DNA from: Nevskia sp.
GTDB lineage: Bacteria; Pseudomonadota; Gammaproteobacteria; Nevskiales; Nevskiaceae
Direction: 5' to 3'
NCBI RefSeq assembly: GCF_021732705.1
Contig: NZ_JAKFUM010000006.1
Coordinates: 162,198 to 226,197, forward strand
DNA: 64,000 nucleotides
Shown piece after piece: positions 8,702 through 18,424 of this stretch. Every line of letters starts with the position of its first letter. Positions within the stretch are counted from its first letter, which is position 1. The notes beneath the pieces were generated by a model, which was not told the DNA's origin, did not search any database, and saw nothing but the letters and a program-made list of their open reading frames with translations. The position numbers and the translations under genes were made by a program.

Positions 8702-11700
8702 CCCGAGGATGCACATCCATGTCGAATCCATGCCCGGAACACCGGCCCCCGTTTCATCGATGGCCACAGCGCTGGCTGGCGCTGGCCATGCTGCTCGTGT
8801 GGGCGCTGCTGCCGTGGTCCACCGCCCGAGCCGAGGACACCGACATTTTCTCGGTCAATCCGTCCGCGGTGTCGGAACGCCCGAACATCCTCATCATTCT
8901 CGACAACACGGCGAATTGGAATACGCCGTTCACGGCCGAGATCGCCGCGTTGCAGGCCGTGTTCGGCAGTGTCGTGGACGACCGCTACAACGTCGGCCTG
9001 ATGCTGTTCACCGAAACCGGTGCCGGCAATTCCAGCAATCCTTGCGCAGCAGCCTTTCCCGGCGTCGGCAACAGCGGTGCCGATGGCGGATACGTTCGCA
9101 GCCACATCCGGCAGATGACGGTGGGCAACCGCAGTGTGATCACCTGCACGATCAACAATCTCAATAAAAACAACGACAAGTCCAACGGCGGCAAGGCCGG
9201 CCTGACACTGTCCGAAGCCCATCGCTACCTCACCGGCGGCGATTCGGTATCCGGCGGCCCGCCGGTCAGCAGCTATGGCAACCACAAGGCGAAGTCCGAT
9301 ACCGAGGCATTCGTCACCGGAACCGCGCGCTACAAGAGCCTGCCATCGGGCTGTGCGCGCAGCTTCATCATCTACATCTCCAACGGACCGGTGCAGGACA
9401 ATACGTCGGACACCAACGCGGCCGGCGCGGCGTTGATTGCGGCCGGTGGCTCGACTGCGCAAGTCACGCTCAGCCCGAACGGCAGCCAGTCGAACATGGC
9501 GGACGAATGGACCCGCTTCCTGTTCGCCAGTCGCCAGATCATTTCGTACACGATCGACGTGTTGCCGGGCAGCAACGGACAGGGGCCAGGCTGGACCGCG
9601 CTGCTGCGCAGCATGGCCGTGCAGGGGCGCGGTCGCTATTTCGCGGCAACGAGCACCAGCACCCTGCAGGCCGACATCAACAAGGCGCTGACCGAAATCT
9701 TCCAGGAAGTGCTGCCGATCAACAGCGTCTTCGCCTCATCGGCGCTGCCGGTATCGAACAACGTACGCGGGACCTTCCTCAATCAGGTCTACCTCGGCGT
9801 GTTTCGTCCGGACGCGAATTCGGCTCCGAACTGGGCCGGCAATCTCAAGCAGTACCAGCTGGCGGCGGATCGCAGCACCGTGCCGCCGACGGTCTACCTG
9901 GCCGACAGCCGCAACATCAAGGCGCTGGACGACAACACCGGCTTCATCATTCCGAGCGCGATCAGCTACTGGACCACCGGATCAAGTTTCTGGAATGCCA
10001 GCTTTTATCCATCGAGCCAAGGCAGCGGTGGCGTCAGCGACTCGCCCGATGGCGAGCTGATCGAGAAAGGCGGCGCCGCACAGGCGCTGCGCACCCTGTA
10101 TGCCAGCAGCCAGAGCGCACGCCGCGTCTACACCTGTACCGGCGCCTGCACAGCAGGATCGTCGCTGTCGGCAACACCGTTCGACACGACCAACGCAAAT
10201 GTCGTGATCTCCGGGGCGACCAGCGCCGAGCGCACCAGCGTGATCAACTGGGTGCGCGGCACCAACACGCGCGGCGATGACAATCCGTCCGGCTCGCTGA
10301 CGGCCGTGCGCGGCATGCTCCACGGCGATGTCATCCATTCGCGGACCGCGGTGATCAACTACGGCCGCAACGGCGACGATGTGATGCTGTTCTACGGCGC
10401 CGGCGACGGCCTGCTTCACGCCGTGCGCGGCGGCCGGGTAAGCAGCGCCGGGCAGGAAAGCTGGGCATTCGTCGCGCCGGAGCATTTCGGTGCGCTCAAG
10501 CGGCTGCACGACCACGTACCGCTGATCGCATCCGGTGCGACCAAGCCGTATTTCATCGACGGCTCGCCATCGGCATGGACTTACTCGAGCGCCAATGACG
10601 GCGTGATCGACCATACGCGGGGCGACAAGGCCTACCTGTTTTTGACGATGCGGCGCGGTGGGCGGCTGATCTACGCGCTCGACGTGTCGAATCCGGACGA
10701 TCCGAAACTGCTGTGGAAGCGCAGCAGCAGCGATGCTGGATTCGCTGCACTGGCGCAGACCTGGTCCCAGCCGCAAATGGTCCGGATCAGGGCGCAGGCG
10801 GGTCCAGTGCTGATCATGGGCATGGGCTACGACAGCACGGCCAACGATCCGGCCACACAGGGCACGCCGACAATCGGCCGCGGCATCATGGTGCTCGATG
10901 CGGCGACGGGCAATCTGCTGTGGCAGGCAGGTGCGTCGGTCAGCGGCGCACCGGTCAACCTGAGTGTGCCGGGCATGACCTACGACATCGCCGCCGATCT
11001 CGCGGTGATCGATTCGAACTACGACGGCAAGGCCGATCGCATCTACGCAGCGGACACTGGTGGCAATCTCTGGCGCGTCAACATCAACGCCGATGCCGCG
11101 GCCGACTGGACCGTGCAGAAGGTGGCCGCGCTCGGCGGCAGCGGCGCCAATGCCCGCAAGTTCCTGTTCGCGCCGGACGTGGTGCTCGCCGAGCCCGGTG
11201 GCAGCACCGATACGCTGCTGATCGGTGCCGGTGACCGCGAGCATCCGTTCGATACCGTCGTACGCAACCGCTATTACGCGATCAAGGACAGCCACACGAT
11301 CGACTACATTCGCGGCACGGTTCTGACCGAGGCCGATCTGTACGACAGCACCACCAGCTTTGCGCCGCCGGCATCGGCAGCGGGCTGGTACGTGACGCTC
11401 GAAGTCGGGGAAAAGGTCGTCGGCGGATCCACCACGCTGAACGGCACCGTGATTTTCGGCACGAACATTCCGGCCACGGCCGTCGCTGACAGTTGCGCGG
11501 CACTTGGCGAAGCCAGGCTGTACTCGGTCAACTACAAGACGGGCGCGCCGGCCACCAATCTCGTGGCCGATGGCCGTCTCGACAGTCTCGACCGTTATGC
11601 CAAGACGCCCGGTGGCGGCCTGCCGCCAACGCCAGTGCCGGTATCGGTTGTGATTGACGGGCAGGTCTTCACCGTGGCGATCTCCGGCCCCAACGTCGTC

Positions 11701-11763
11701 GCGCCACCGGGCCCGGAGATCAATCGCCGCTACCGGCAGTACTGGCGCAAGAATCGTGAGTGA
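8698..11763 (+). CDS. pilY1: Pilus assembly/adhesion protein PilY1
   Basis: About 1021 residues from ATG 8698, which overlaps the pilX stop by four bases. A longer in-frame start at 8599 would run through pilX and is unlikely. A signal peptide ends near WSTARAED. A von Willebrand A-like N-terminal half begins at NILIILDNTANWN. The C-terminal PilY1 beta-propeller (about residues 560-960) includes the calcium-type loop DSNYDGKADR. PilY1 caps the pilus with the minor pilins, regulates extension and retraction, and can mediate adhesion. The metal-ion site at the start of the VWA is D-x-T-x-N rather than D-x-S-x-S. Confidence 0.87.
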   Translation: MTRGCTSMSNPCPEHRPPFHRWPQRWLALAMLLVWALLPWSTARAEDTDIFSVNPSAVSERPNILIILDNTANWNTPFTAEIAALQAVFGSVVDDRYNVGLMLFTETGAGNSSNPCAAAFPGVGNSGADGGYVRSHIRQMTVGNRSVITCTINNLNKNNDKSNGGKAGLTLSEAHRYLTGGDSVSGGPPVSSYGNHKAKSDTEAFVTGTARYKSLPSGCARSFIIYISNGPVQDNTSDTNAAGAALIAAGGSTAQVTLSPNGSQSNMADEWTRFLFASRQIISYTIDVLPGSNGQGPGWTALLRSMAVQGRGRYFAATSTSTLQADINKALTEIFQEVLPINSVFASSALPVSNNVRGTFLNQVYLGVFRPDANSAPNWAGNLKQYQLAADRSTVPPTVYLADSRNIKALDDNTGFIIPSAISYWTTGSSFWNASFYPSSQGSGGVSDSPDGELIEKGGAAQALRTLYASSQSARRVYTCTGACTAGSSLSATPFDTTNANVVISGATSAERTSVINWVRGTNTRGDDNPSGSLTAVRGMLHGDVIHSRTAVINYGRNGDDVMLFYGAGDGLLHAVRGGRVSSAGQESWAFVAPEHFGALKRLHDHVPLIASGATKPYFIDGSPSAWTYSSANDGVIDHTRGDKAYLFLTMRRGGRLIYALDVSNPDDPKLLWKRSSSDAGFAALAQTWSQPQMVRIRAQAGPVLIMGMGYDSTANDPATQGTPTIGRGIMVLDAATGNLLWQAGASVSGAPVNLSVPGMTYDIAADLAVIDSNYDGKADRIYAADTGGNLWRVNINADAAADWTVQKVAALGGSGANARKFLFAPDVVLAEPGGSTDTLLIGAGDREHPFDTVVRNRYYAIKDSHTIDYIRGTVLTEADLYDSTTSFAPPASAAGWYVTLEVGEKVVGGSTTLNGTVIFGTNIPATAVADSCAALGEARLYSVNYKTGAPATNLVADGRLDSLDRYAKTPGGGLPPTPVPVSVVIDGQVFTVAISGPNVVAPPGPEINRRYRQYWRKNRE

Positions 11764-11793
11764 TGGTACCTGCGCCGATGCCGGTCCATCGGG

Positions 11794-14700
11794 CTAGGCC
11801 GACGCGATCGGTGCCGGCTGCGGCGCTGCCTCCGCATCGTCATCGGCGATCACCGGCGGCAGCAGCTTGTACATCACCGGCGTCACCAGCCGGCCGATCA
11901 GGGTCGAGCTGATCAGCCCGCCGATGATCACCCAGGCCAGCGGCGAATACAGGCCGGAACCCTGCAGCGCCAGCGGCAGCAGGCCACCGATCGCGGTCAG
12001 CGAGGTCAGCAGGATCGGCAGGAAGCGCACTTCGCCGGCGCGCTCGATCGCCTCGCTCAGCGCAACACCTTCGCGCCGCAACTGGTTGGTGAAGTCGACG
12101 AGCAGGATCGAGTTCTTGATCTCGATGCCGACCAGCGCGATGAAGCCGATGATCGCCGAGAAGCTCAAGCTGTAGCCGCTCGCGAACAGCGCCAGCAGGC
12201 CGCCCATCACGCCGAGCGGAATCACGGTCAGCACGATCAGGGTCGACTTGAAGCTGCCGAACTCCAGCACCAGTACCGCGAGGATGCCGAACACGGTGAT
12301 CAGGATCGCGGCCCCGAATCCGGCGAAGCTCTTGGCGCGGCTTTCGGCTTCGCCACCGATATCGAAGCGATAGCCGGCCGGGAACGGGTAGTCCTTCAGC
12401 CGCGCCACGACCGCCTTGGTCACGGCATCGGTATTGAAGCCGGTGCGGGTGTAGGCCGAGACGGTCACCGAGCGCTCGCGGTCATAGCGCTGGATCACCG
12501 CGGGCGATTCCACCAGCTTCAGTTGTGCCAGCTGCGACAGCGGCACCTGCGCACCGACCGCGTTCGCGACGTGCACGCCGTCGAGCGTGTCGAGCTGGCT
12601 GCGCGCCTGCATCGGCGCGCGCAGCACGACGGGATAGTTCTCGCCATCGGCCGTCCGGAAATCGCCGGCCGGCAGTCCGGCCACGGCCAGCCGCAGCGTC
12701 TGGTCGAGATCGACCGGCCGCACGCCGAGCAGGCCGGCGCGATCGGCATCGACCGCCAGTTCCAGATCGAGTCGCGCGCGGCGCTGCGGGTTGGTGATGT
12801 CGCGCGTGCCCGGCGTGGTCGCGATGATCTGCTCGACATCGGCCGCCAGCCGCCGCAGTTCGGCGAGGTCCGGTCCGATGACGCGGATCGCGACTGGCGC
12901 GGCGATCGGCGGGCCGTTCTCGAACTCCTTCAGCACGATCTCGGTGCCGGGTATCTGCGCGAAGCGCTCGCGCAGCCGGTCGTACAGGGCCGTGGCCCGG
13001 CGTTCATCGAACGCCTTCAGCTCGCAGAACACCTCGGCGTAGTTCGCCGAGTACTCCTTCTGGAAGACGTTGTAGTAGATCTGCGGATTGCCGCGGCCGA
13101 GATTCGACATGCGCTTGGCGACGTCCGGCTCCTGATCGAGCGCGTCTTCCACCGCGCGCAGCGCGGTATCGGTGGCCTGCAGGCTGGCGCCGGCGGGCAG
13201 GCTGATCTGCACGAGGAACTGCGGCGTGCCGGCTTTCGGGAACAGCGAGAAACCGATCGACGGCACCAGGCTCAGGCTCGCGACGAACAGCAGACCCGCC
13301 GCCAGTGCCGTGCGCTTCGGCGCCGCCAGCGCACGATGCAGCATCGGCGCGTACACCGTGTGGATCACGCCAAGCGTCGCACGCAGAAAGGCGTTGCCTT
13401 CTTCCCGCTCGTGCACCGGCAGCAGGCGCGAGGCCAGGAACGGAATGATCGTCAGCGACACGAACAGCGACGCGGTGACGGTGAAGACGACGGCGACCGG
13501 CAGCGAGCGGATGAACTTGCCGGCGTTCTCCGGCAGCAGCAGCAGCGGCAGGAATGCGAACAGCAGGGTCGCGGTGCAGCCGAGCACCGCCAGCGAGATC
13601 TGGCGCGTGGCCAGCATCGCCGCCTGCCGCCGTGAATGGCCCATGCGCATGAAGCGCGCGATGTTCTCGGTGACCACGATCGAGTCGTCGACCAGCAAGC
13701 CGAGCGCCACGACGAAGCCGGCAATCGACAGCTGGTTGATCGAGAAGCCGGCGAAGTGCAGCGCCGCGACGCCGGTGGCCAGCGACAGCGGAATCGAGAT
13801 CATCACGACCCCGGCGGCACGCAGGCCAAGCGGCAGCAGCGTGATGATGACCAGCGCGATGGCGATCACGAAATCCGCGGTCAGCCGCGACAGGCGCTTG
13901 TCGACGTTCTTCGACTGGTCGAACGCGCGTTCGAGCTTGATGTCGGCCGGCAGGCTCGGCGCGAAATCCGCCAGCACTTTCTCGATGGCGGCCTGCGTCG
14001 TGAAGATGTTCTGCGCGTCCTTCTGGTTCGCCGTGACCCAGACCGCGCGGCGGCCGTTGAAGCGCGCCGTGTATTCGATCGACTCGTAATCCCAGCGCAC
14101 GTCGGCGACATCGCCGACCGTCACCAGCCGCCCCGGGCTGCCGCCGACGACCGTGGCGCGCACTTCGTCGAGGCTGCGATAGGCGCCGGTGGTCTTCAGG
14201 TTGAAGCGGCGATCCGCCACTTCCAGCGGCCCGCCGGGGATGTTGGTGTTCTCGCCGCTGACGGCGGCCAGCACATCGGCGGCGCGCAGGTTGAGTTCGG
14301 CCAGCTTGCGGAAATCCAGCGCCACGCGCAGCTCGCGCTCGGGGTAGGCCCAGGTCTCGGCCTTGCGCACGGCCGGCACGGTCTCGAGCGCGTCCTGCAG
14401 GCGTTCGGCGGCATCGGCCAGACGCGCGTAGCTCGCCGTTTCCGAGGTCAGCGCGAACTGCACGATCTGCACCAGACCGGGGTTGATCTTCTTCACTTCC
14501 AGCCGCGTGACGCCGGCCGGCAGCTTCGGGCGCAGGGCGGCGATCTCGCGCGTGACCTCGTCATACTTCTTGGCGACGTCGACCTCGGTCGAGAACTCGA
14601 CCTGGATGATCGCGAGGCTGTCGTCGGAGGTCGAGAACAGATGCTTCAGGTCATCGAGCTCGTTCAGCGCGTCTTCGATCGGCTCGGCCAGCTGCCGCTC

Positions 14701-14877
14701 GACCTCGATCGGATCGGCACCCGGATACACCGCGACGATCGAGAATGCCGAGATCGGGAAGTACGGATCTTCGGTGCGCGGGATCGCGTTCAGGCTGCTG
14801 ATGCCGATCGCGATCATCAGCCCGAACAGCACCAGGGTGAACGGGAAGTTGCGGACGGCGAAGTCGGAGATGTTCAT
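11794..14877 (-). CDS. RND efflux permease (AcrB/HAE1-like)
   Basis: A 1027-residue inner-membrane transporter of normal AcrB size. The first helix is followed by a large periplasmic loop with Y-P-G-A-D-P-x-x-V-E-x-x-x-x-x-P-I-E. The proton-relay Asp pair is present in TM4 (GLLVDDSIVVTENI, near residue 400) and the Lys partner lies in TM10 (GIEIKNSILLVDF). It uses the proton gradient to export drugs, solvents or other hydrophobic compounds through a tripartite channel. It overlaps the adaptor gene by four bases and ends the tetR-tolC-MFP-RND operon. Substrate not predictable. Confidence 0.92.
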   Translation of the reverse strand: MNISDFAVRNFPFTLVLFGLMIAIGISSLNAIPRTEDPYFPISAFSIVAVYPGADPIEVERQLAEPIEDALNELDDLKHLFSTSDDSLAIIQVEFSTEVDVAKKYDEVTREIAALRPKLPAGVTRLEVKKINPGLVQIVQFALTSETASYARLADAAERLQDALETVPAVRKAETWAYPERELRVALDFRKLAELNLRAADVLAAVSGENTNIPGGPLEVADRRFNLKTTGAYRSLDEVRATVVGGSPGRLVTVGDVADVRWDYESIEYTARFNGRRAVWVTANQKDAQNIFTTQAAIEKVLADFAPSLPADIKLERAFDQSKNVDKRLSRLTADFVIAIALVIITLLPLGLRAAGVVMISIPLSLATGVAALHFAGFSINQLSIAGFVVALGLLVDDSIVVTENIARFMRMGHSRRQAAMLATRQISLAVLGCTATLLFAFLPLLLLPENAGKFIRSLPVAVVFTVTASLFVSLTIIPFLASRLLPVHEREEGNAFLRATLGVIHTVYAPMLHRALAAPKRTALAAGLLFVASLSLVPSIGFSLFPKAGTPQFLVQISLPAGASLQATDTALRAVEDALDQEPDVAKRMSNLGRGNPQIYYNVFQKEYSANYAEVFCELKAFDERRATALYDRLRERFAQIPGTEIVLKEFENGPPIAAPVAIRVIGPDLAELRRLAADVEQIIATTPGTRDITNPQRRARLDLELAVDADRAGLLGVRPVDLDQTLRLAVAGLPAGDFRTADGENYPVVLRAPMQARSQLDTLDGVHVANAVGAQVPLSQLAQLKLVESPAVIQRYDRERSVTVSAYTRTGFNTDAVTKAVVARLKDYPFPAGYRFDIGGEAESRAKSFAGFGAAILITVFGILAVLVLEFGSFKSTLIVLTVIPLGVMGGLLALFASGYSLSFSAIIGFIALVGIEIKNSILLVDFTNQLRREGVALSEAIERAGEVRFLPILLTSLTAIGGLLPLALQGSGLYSPLAWVIIGGLISSTLIGRLVTPVMYKLLPPVIADDDAEAAPQPAPIASA

Positions 14878-15980
14878 GGCGCACGCTCGGCCCGCGTGGC
14901 GGCATCGGCGACGCGCACGACGTCGCCATCACGCAGGTAGGCCGCGCCATCGGTGACCACCTGCGTGCCTTCCGGCAGCGCGTCCGCCAGCGCCACTTCG
15001 CGGCCGCTGACGAAGGCGATCGCCAGATCACGGCCGCTGACCTTCTGCGTGGCCGGATCGAACAGGTAGAGCCGGGCCTTGGCCTGGTCGCCCTCGACCA
15101 GTGCTTCGATCGGCAGGTAGCTGCGCGCCGTCGCGGTGCTGGTCTTCGGCACGATGCGCGCGCGGCCGATCAGGCCGCTGAATGCCGGCAGCCCGGCCTG
15201 TGCGGTATCGACCGCCAACTCGCAGCGCCAGGTGCCGGTGCGCGGATCGCTGGCGCGCGCCACCTGCTGCACGCGAGCGGTGAACACGCGATCGGGCAGG
15301 GCCTCGAAGCGCACTTCGGCGTCATCGCCGATCGCGACGCGCAGCGCATCGCGATCGGCCAGACCGACATTCAGCACCGTGCCGCTGCCGGCGCTGCTGA
15401 CGATCAGCACCGGCGTGCCGGCCGCGATCAGCTCCTTCGGTTCGGCCAGCCGGCGCAGCACGCGGCCGTCGCTGCCGGCAACGATCTCGGCATAGCGGCG
15501 GTTGAAACCGGCGGCCTGCGACTGCGCGCGGGCGACGGCGGCAGCTGTGGTCAGGTCGTCGAGCTGCTCGCGGGTGACGACATCGTCCTGAAACAGCTTG
15601 CGGCCGCGCTCGAGATCGCGCTCGGCCTTGCGCAGCGCTTCGCTGGCCTGCGTGACCTGGGCATCGATCTCGTTGACCTCGATCCGTGCCAGCCGCTGGC
15701 CGGCGGTGACGACATCGCCCTCGCGCACGGCGATCTCGGCGATGACGCCGCCGACCTTGAACGCGAGCTTGGCTTCATCGCGACTCGCGGCCTGGCCGCT
15801 CGCGAACACCGGCGGTTCGGCCGGCCCGGAGCGGACGGTGGCGATGCGGACGGTGCGCGGTGCCGGCGCTTCGGTGACGTCCGGCTTGCGACTGCAGGCG
15901 GCGCTGCCGAGAACGATCGCAGCCGCGATCGAGACGGCCAGCCCGGCGGCGGGCAAGCTTCGTGGTGCGGGGTGGTTCAT
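14874..15980 (-). CDS. RND efflux periplasmic adaptor (membrane fusion protein)
   Basis: A 368-residue lipoprotein-like adaptor with a hydrophobic N-terminus ending at a Cys (VLGSAACS). It has the lipoyl/barrel-sandwich pattern (AKLAFKVGGVIAEIAVREGD) near residues 70-90, a coiled-coil hairpin (about 95-150), a beta-barrel and a membrane-proximal domain. Adaptors of this family bridge the RND pump and the TolC channel. It overlaps both neighbours by four bases, so translation of the three efflux genes is probably coupled. Confidence 0.9.
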   Translation of the reverse strand: MNHPAPRSLPAAGLAVSIAAAIVLGSAACSRKPDVTEAPAPRTVRIATVRSGPAEPPVFASGQAASRDEAKLAFKVGGVIAEIAVREGDVVTAGQRLARIEVNEIDAQVTQASEALRKAERDLERGRKLFQDDVVTREQLDDLTTAAAVARAQSQAAGFNRRYAEIVAGSDGRVLRRLAEPKELIAAGTPVLIVSSAGSGTVLNVGLADRDALRVAIGDDAEVRFEALPDRVFTARVQQVARASDPRTGTWRCELAVDTAQAGLPAFSGLIGRARIVPKTSTATARSYLPIEALVEGDQAKARLYLFDPATQKVSGRDLAIAFVSGREVALADALPEGTQVVTDGAAYLRDGDVVRVADAATRAERAP

Positions 15981-17497
15981 GGAGCGCTCCCGTTAGGAAT
16001 GGCGTCGACGGCTGGGGTGGAAGAGGCGGCGAGGGCCGACAGCGGATAGCGCGCGGCGGTGTATTCCTGATCGGCGAGCGCGATCTGCAGATCGGTGCGG
16101 GCGATCACGAGGCCCAGCCGCGCTTCGGTGGCGGCGCGCTCGGCGTCGAGGAACTCGACCTGCGACAGCTGGCCGGCATCGCGCTTGCGCTCGGCAATGC
16201 GGAACGATTCCTCGGCCGCGCGCTGCCGCGCTTCGGCGGTGACGACGGCACGGCTGGCCGTGCCGACGCGGTCCTGTGCGCCGAGGCGGGCGAGATCGAG
16301 CTGGCGCCGCACGTCGTCGCGCGTCGCCTTCAGTTGCTCGGCCTGGGCCCGCGCCTGCGAGACGGCGGCGCGGCGGGCGCCGAAATCGAACAGGGTCCAG
16401 CGCAGCACCAGCGAGGCGGTCGAGACATCGGCATCGCGGTTGAAGGTGTAGCCGGTGCCCTGAATGCCGCTGTCGCCGACGAACGACAGCGTTGGCAGGT
16501 AGGCACTTTCCGCCAGCGAGCGAGCACCGTCGGCGGCGGCGATGCGGGCATCGAGCCCGCGCAGCTCCGGACGCTCGGCCGGCTCGACGGCGGCCGGCAC
16601 GGTGCGGTCGAGCGCGTCAGGCTGCACGACGACGATTTCGTCCTGCGCATGATTGCGTAGCAGGTTCAGGTAGCGCCGGGCGTTGCGTTCATCGGCGCGG
16701 GCGGCGTCCAGACGCTGTTCGATCGCCAGCCGCTCGGCCTCCGCGCGCAGGCTGCGGTCACGCGTCGCCTTGCCGGCGGCGACCAGCGATTCCGCCACCC
16801 GCTGGTTCTCGACCAGCGCGACACGGCTCGCTTCGAGGATGCCGATGCCGGCCTGCACCTGCGCCAGCTGGAAGTACGCAGCCTTGACGTCGCGCACGAG
16901 GGTCCGCGCAAACGCCTCCCGGGTGGCGGTGCTGCCGTCGAGTTCGGCGCTGCGGATGCGGATCGCGTCGCCGATCTGCGGCGCGTAGATCGGCGCGGTG
17001 ACGGTCAGGCGGGTGTCCTGCTCGTGCGGCCGCAGGAAGTTGATGTCGTTGTTGCCGATGGTCGGGAACTGCGTCGGGTTCGCCGATCCCGCAGTCAGCT
17101 GGTTCAGCGTCTGGTAGATCGGGTTGACCAGATCGCCGGTCGGAATCCGGGTGACGCGGCCGCCTTCGCTGAGCGTGTACCGGGCATTCAGCGACAGTTG
17201 CGGCGCGCGCTGGGCCCGCGCGGCGGCCAACCCCTGCGCTGCGGCCTCGACGGCAAAATCCTGCGCGCGCAGTGCCGCATTGCTGTCGAGCGCGTCGGCA
17301 ATGCAGGCCGCCAGCGGGTCGCCGGCGCGCAATTCGCCGCGTGGCGGCTCGGTCGCTGCTGCCGCGGCGGCGGAAACCGTCAGCGCGAACAGGGTGATTG
17401 CGGCGACGCGCGACGGAAATGCCGGTTTCCGGCGCGCGGCCGCATGCGGCGTTGGCTTGCGCCGCAGCTTGGATGAATGTCTATCGCTTAGACACAT
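15977..17497 (-). CDS. TolC-family outer membrane efflux protein
   Basis: The protein has 506 residues from the ATG at 17497; the frame is open further upstream but that part overlaps the tetR region. A signal sequence lies at about 30-50 (hydrophobic, ending in Ala-rich SAAAAAA). Two OEP repeats with long helices follow, including R-x-A-E-L-D-G-S and A-x-x-A-x-Y-F-x-L-A-Q patterns. It forms the trimeric outer-membrane and periplasmic exit duct for the pump. A GACACATGTC sequence overlaps the chosen start and resembles the operator upstream of tetR, so either the start or the site may deserve a check. Confidence 0.88.
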   Translation of the reverse strand: MCLSDRHSSKLRRKPTPHAAARRKPAFPSRVAAITLFALTVSAAAAAATEPPRGELRAGDPLAACIADALDSNAALRAQDFAVEAAAQGLAAARAQRAPQLSLNARYTLSEGGRVTRIPTGDLVNPIYQTLNQLTAGSANPTQFPTIGNNDINFLRPHEQDTRLTVTAPIYAPQIGDAIRIRSAELDGSTATREAFARTLVRDVKAAYFQLAQVQAGIGILEASRVALVENQRVAESLVAAGKATRDRSLRAEAERLAIEQRLDAARADERNARRYLNLLRNHAQDEIVVVQPDALDRTVPAAVEPAERPELRGLDARIAAADGARSLAESAYLPTLSFVGDSGIQGTGYTFNRDADVSTASLVLRWTLFDFGARRAAVSQARAQAEQLKATRDDVRRQLDLARLGAQDRVGTASRAVVTAEARQRAAEESFRIAERKRDAGQLSQVEFLDAERAATEARLGLVIARTDLQIALADQEYTAARYPLSALAASSTPAVDAIPNGSAP

Positions 17498-17500
17498 GTC
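17491..17500. promoter_or_regulatory. Possible second TetR operator half-palindrome
   Basis: GACACATGTC differs by one base from the perfect palindrome GACACGTGTC upstream of the tetR gene. It lies in the tetR-tolC junction, overlapping the tolC start codon. Binding here could tune expression of the pump genes separately from tetR, but this is inference. Confidence 0.35.
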
Positions 17501-17559
17501 AGTCAACGCTCCCAAGATTCCGCATGGATGCCGGTGTTCGCTGGCGATTCGCCGTCGCG

Positions 17560-18198
17560 CTAGGGCAGCAGCGAGCGGGTCGCCATCTCGATGGCGTGGT
17601 CGATGAAGGCGCTGGTGGCAATGCCTTCGTGCGCGAAGATTTCGCCCTTGGTCATCGCCAGTTGCGCGATGCCATGGGTGAAGCCCCACAGCGACATCGC
17701 GACGATCAACGGATCGCCGAGATCGTGGCGCAAGGTGCCGTCAGCCTGACCGGTGCGCAGGGCGGCGATCGTTTCGGCATGCACGGCGCGCCCGGTCATC
17801 ATCATCCGGTGACAGATGCCGTGCTCGTCCTCCAGCTCGGTATGCTGCGCTTCGGCACGTGCCAAAGCATTGAAATAGACAGGAAATTCCTGAACGAAGC
17901 CGATGTATGCCCGTCCGATCGCCTGGATCTGGTCACGGCCTCGGGCATGCCGTGCGCGGGCCTGCGCGAAGCGCTCGCGTAGCAGGTGCAGCCCGCGCAG
18001 GCACAGCGCGAACTGCAGTTCGGTCTTGTCCTTGAAATAGACATAGAGCAGGGCCCGTGAGACGCGGGCGGCGCGGGCGATGTCGTCCATCTTCGCGGCG
18101 TCGTAGCCCTTCACGGCGAGCACGCGCTCGGCGGCGTCGAGGATGTCTTCCCGGCGTCGTTCCTTTTCCTCGAGTCGGCGTTCTTCGATTCCGTCCAT
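17560..18198 (-). CDS. TetR/AcrR-family transcriptional repressor
   Basis: A 212-residue regulator with an N-terminal TetR HTH (about residues 15-62; ILDAAERVLAVKGYDAAKM, then IARAARVSRALLYVYFKDK) and an all-helical ligand domain. It is the first gene of the minus-strand unit tetR-tolC-MFP-RND, so autoregulation together with the pump is likely. A perfect 10-bp palindrome lies 24 bp upstream of its start codon. Inducer unknown. Confidence 0.9.
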   Translation of the reverse strand: MDGIEERRLEEKERRREDILDAAERVLAVKGYDAAKMDDIARAARVSRALLYVYFKDKTELQFALCLRGLHLLRERFAQARARHARGRDQIQAIGRAYIGFVQEFPVYFNALARAEAQHTELEDEHGICHRMMMTGRAVHAETIAALRTGQADGTLRHDLGDPLIVAMSLWGFTHGIAQLAMTKGEIFAHEGIATSAFIDHAIEMATRSLLP

Positions 18199-18221
18199 GA
18201 CCGAACGGTAAGCAAGAACTG

Positions 18222-18231
18222 GACACGTGTC
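18222..18231. promoter_or_regulatory. Putative TetR operator
   Basis: GACACGTGTC is a perfect 10-bp palindrome within TGGACACGTGTCAA, 24 bp upstream of the tetR start. This is the usual place for a TetR-family repressor to cover its own promoter. A near copy is at 17491. Confidence 0.5.
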
Positions 18232-18388
18232 AAATCAATGGACGCATGTCGCCCGAACGACGGCTGCTGGTCGATGTCGGCGTCCGTCGTCGCCGGCTGA
18301 GGGGTTATCGGCATTACTGCCAGCAGCGTGGTTCGCGCGACGGAAACGCCCGCCGGATATGTCGAAAATGTTGCGGGGGGCTGTAATT

Positions 18389-18424
18389 TCCGGACGTTGC
18401 TGATTATTCTCCGGACATTGCTGA
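18389..18424. repeat. 15-bp direct repeat, 21-bp period
   Basis: TCCGGACGTTGCTGA at 18389-18403 and TCCGGACATTGCTGA at 18410-18424 differ at one base and start exactly 21 bp apart, two helical turns. They lie about 235 bp before the DUF1302 start. This geometry is typical of a same-face activator binding pair; the protein is unknown. Confidence 0.55.

Noticed and set aside
12523-13635. 370-codon plus-strand frame opposite the RND permease
   Set aside because: Arg/Gln/His-rich translation typical of a shadow; the minus strand encodes a full AcrB-like protein.
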